A stretch of 34,601 nucleotides of DNA from Ilumatobacter sp. (GTDB taxonomy: Bacteria > Actinomycetota > Acidimicrobiia > Acidimicrobiales > Ilumatobacteraceae). The stretch covers positions 1 to 34,601 of the forward strand of contig NZ_JASJCS010000062.1 of NCBI RefSeq assembly GCF_030065885.1. The letters are read 5' to 3'. This document shows positions 34,507-34,601 of the stretch, piece by piece. A model generated the notes under the pieces. It had not been told where the DNA came from. It worked only from the letters and a program-made list of their open reading frames with translations, and searched no databases. How positions within the stretch are numbered: position 1 is the first letter of the stretch; every line of letters starts with the position of its first letter. The translations under genes and the position numbers were made by a program.

Positions 34507-34601
34507 CGACATACAACGCCCCACAGTACCATTACACGAAATGGCCACCTTAGCAGCAGGGAAGTGAAAATGTTGTTGACACAAGCCAATCGGTGTCCTA
34601 T
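34500..34601. other. Low-G+C tail of the window, no gene recognised
   Basis: By hand count 48 of the last 101 bases are G or C, against about 70% elsewhere. There are stops in several frames, and no inverted repeat or target-site pattern that I can identify as an insertion-sequence end. It may be foreign DNA, or an assembly or adapter artefact at a contig end. Confidence 0.5.

Noticed and set aside
34321..34584. Minus-strand open frame crossing the composition break
   Set aside because: It is antisense to the zincin 3' end and the low-G+C tail, has no recognisable motif, and depends on the suspect junction.

Overview
The window is G+C-rich (roughly 70%) actinobacterial chromosome. A WhiB regulator, a PdtaS-type sensor kinase, a DUF3107 protein, a pair of ArsA/Get3-like ATPases and many apparently leaderless genes (a -10-like TAnnnT hexamer 6-7 nt before the start codon) point to Actinomycetota. 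My best guess is a class Acidimicrobiia organism such as an Ilumatobacter relative; this is inference from gene style, not a database match. I see no tRNA, rRNA, CRISPR array or recognisable insertion sequence.

Layout. 1-1687: etfB-etfA, electron-transfer flavoprotein, with etfA cut by the window edge. 1785-3401: a diacylglycerol-kinase-type lipid kinase converging on a glycerophosphodiester phosphodiesterase. 3497-7255: a WhiB1-like Fe-S regulator, a multi-membrane-span protein and PdtaS. 7338-8607: a PhnZ-like HD protein and a GyrI-like effector-binding protein. 8672-12312: DUF3107, two ArsA-like ATPases and an RlmI-like methyltransferase, the last three overlapping by 4 nt.

12379-24576 is a galactoside island. 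The minus strand carries a lipoprotein sugar-binding protein, two ABC permeases, a GH36 alpha-galactosidase, galT and lacZ. galK and a HAD hydrolase run on the plus strand toward lacZ, and a DeoR-family regulator is divergent from the transporter. Together these would import alpha- and beta-galactosides, hydrolyse them and pass galactose through galactokinase and uridylyltransferase. galE and the transporter ATPase are not here and would have to be elsewhere.

24688-26432: a GlxA-type AraC regulator translationally coupled to an isonitrile-hydratase-like DJ-1/PfpI protein, closed by a strong hairpin. 26447-29296: a cupin, an unusual alpha/beta-hydrolase fused to a SARP/BTAD-type regulator module, and a divergent small AAA/ABC-type ATPase. 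29321-31857: a CxCC-containing G3E GTPase overlapping a YtcJ-type amidohydrolase. 32104-34388: a SufR-like Fe-S-sensor regulator divergent from the Fe-S carrier Mrp/ApbC and a small zincin metallopeptidase. At 34468 a leaderless proline-rich reading frame begins, but it stops after 12 codons where base composition falls to about half G+C. This looks like a breakpoint or assembly artefact at the end of the window.

The least ordinary items are the hydrolase-SARP fusion with its divergent ATPase, the SufR-like/Mrp pair, the G3E GTPase-amidohydrolase pair, the operator architecture at 23550-23747, a degenerate ~67-bp tandem duplication upstream of the amidohydrolase, and the terminal breakpoint.
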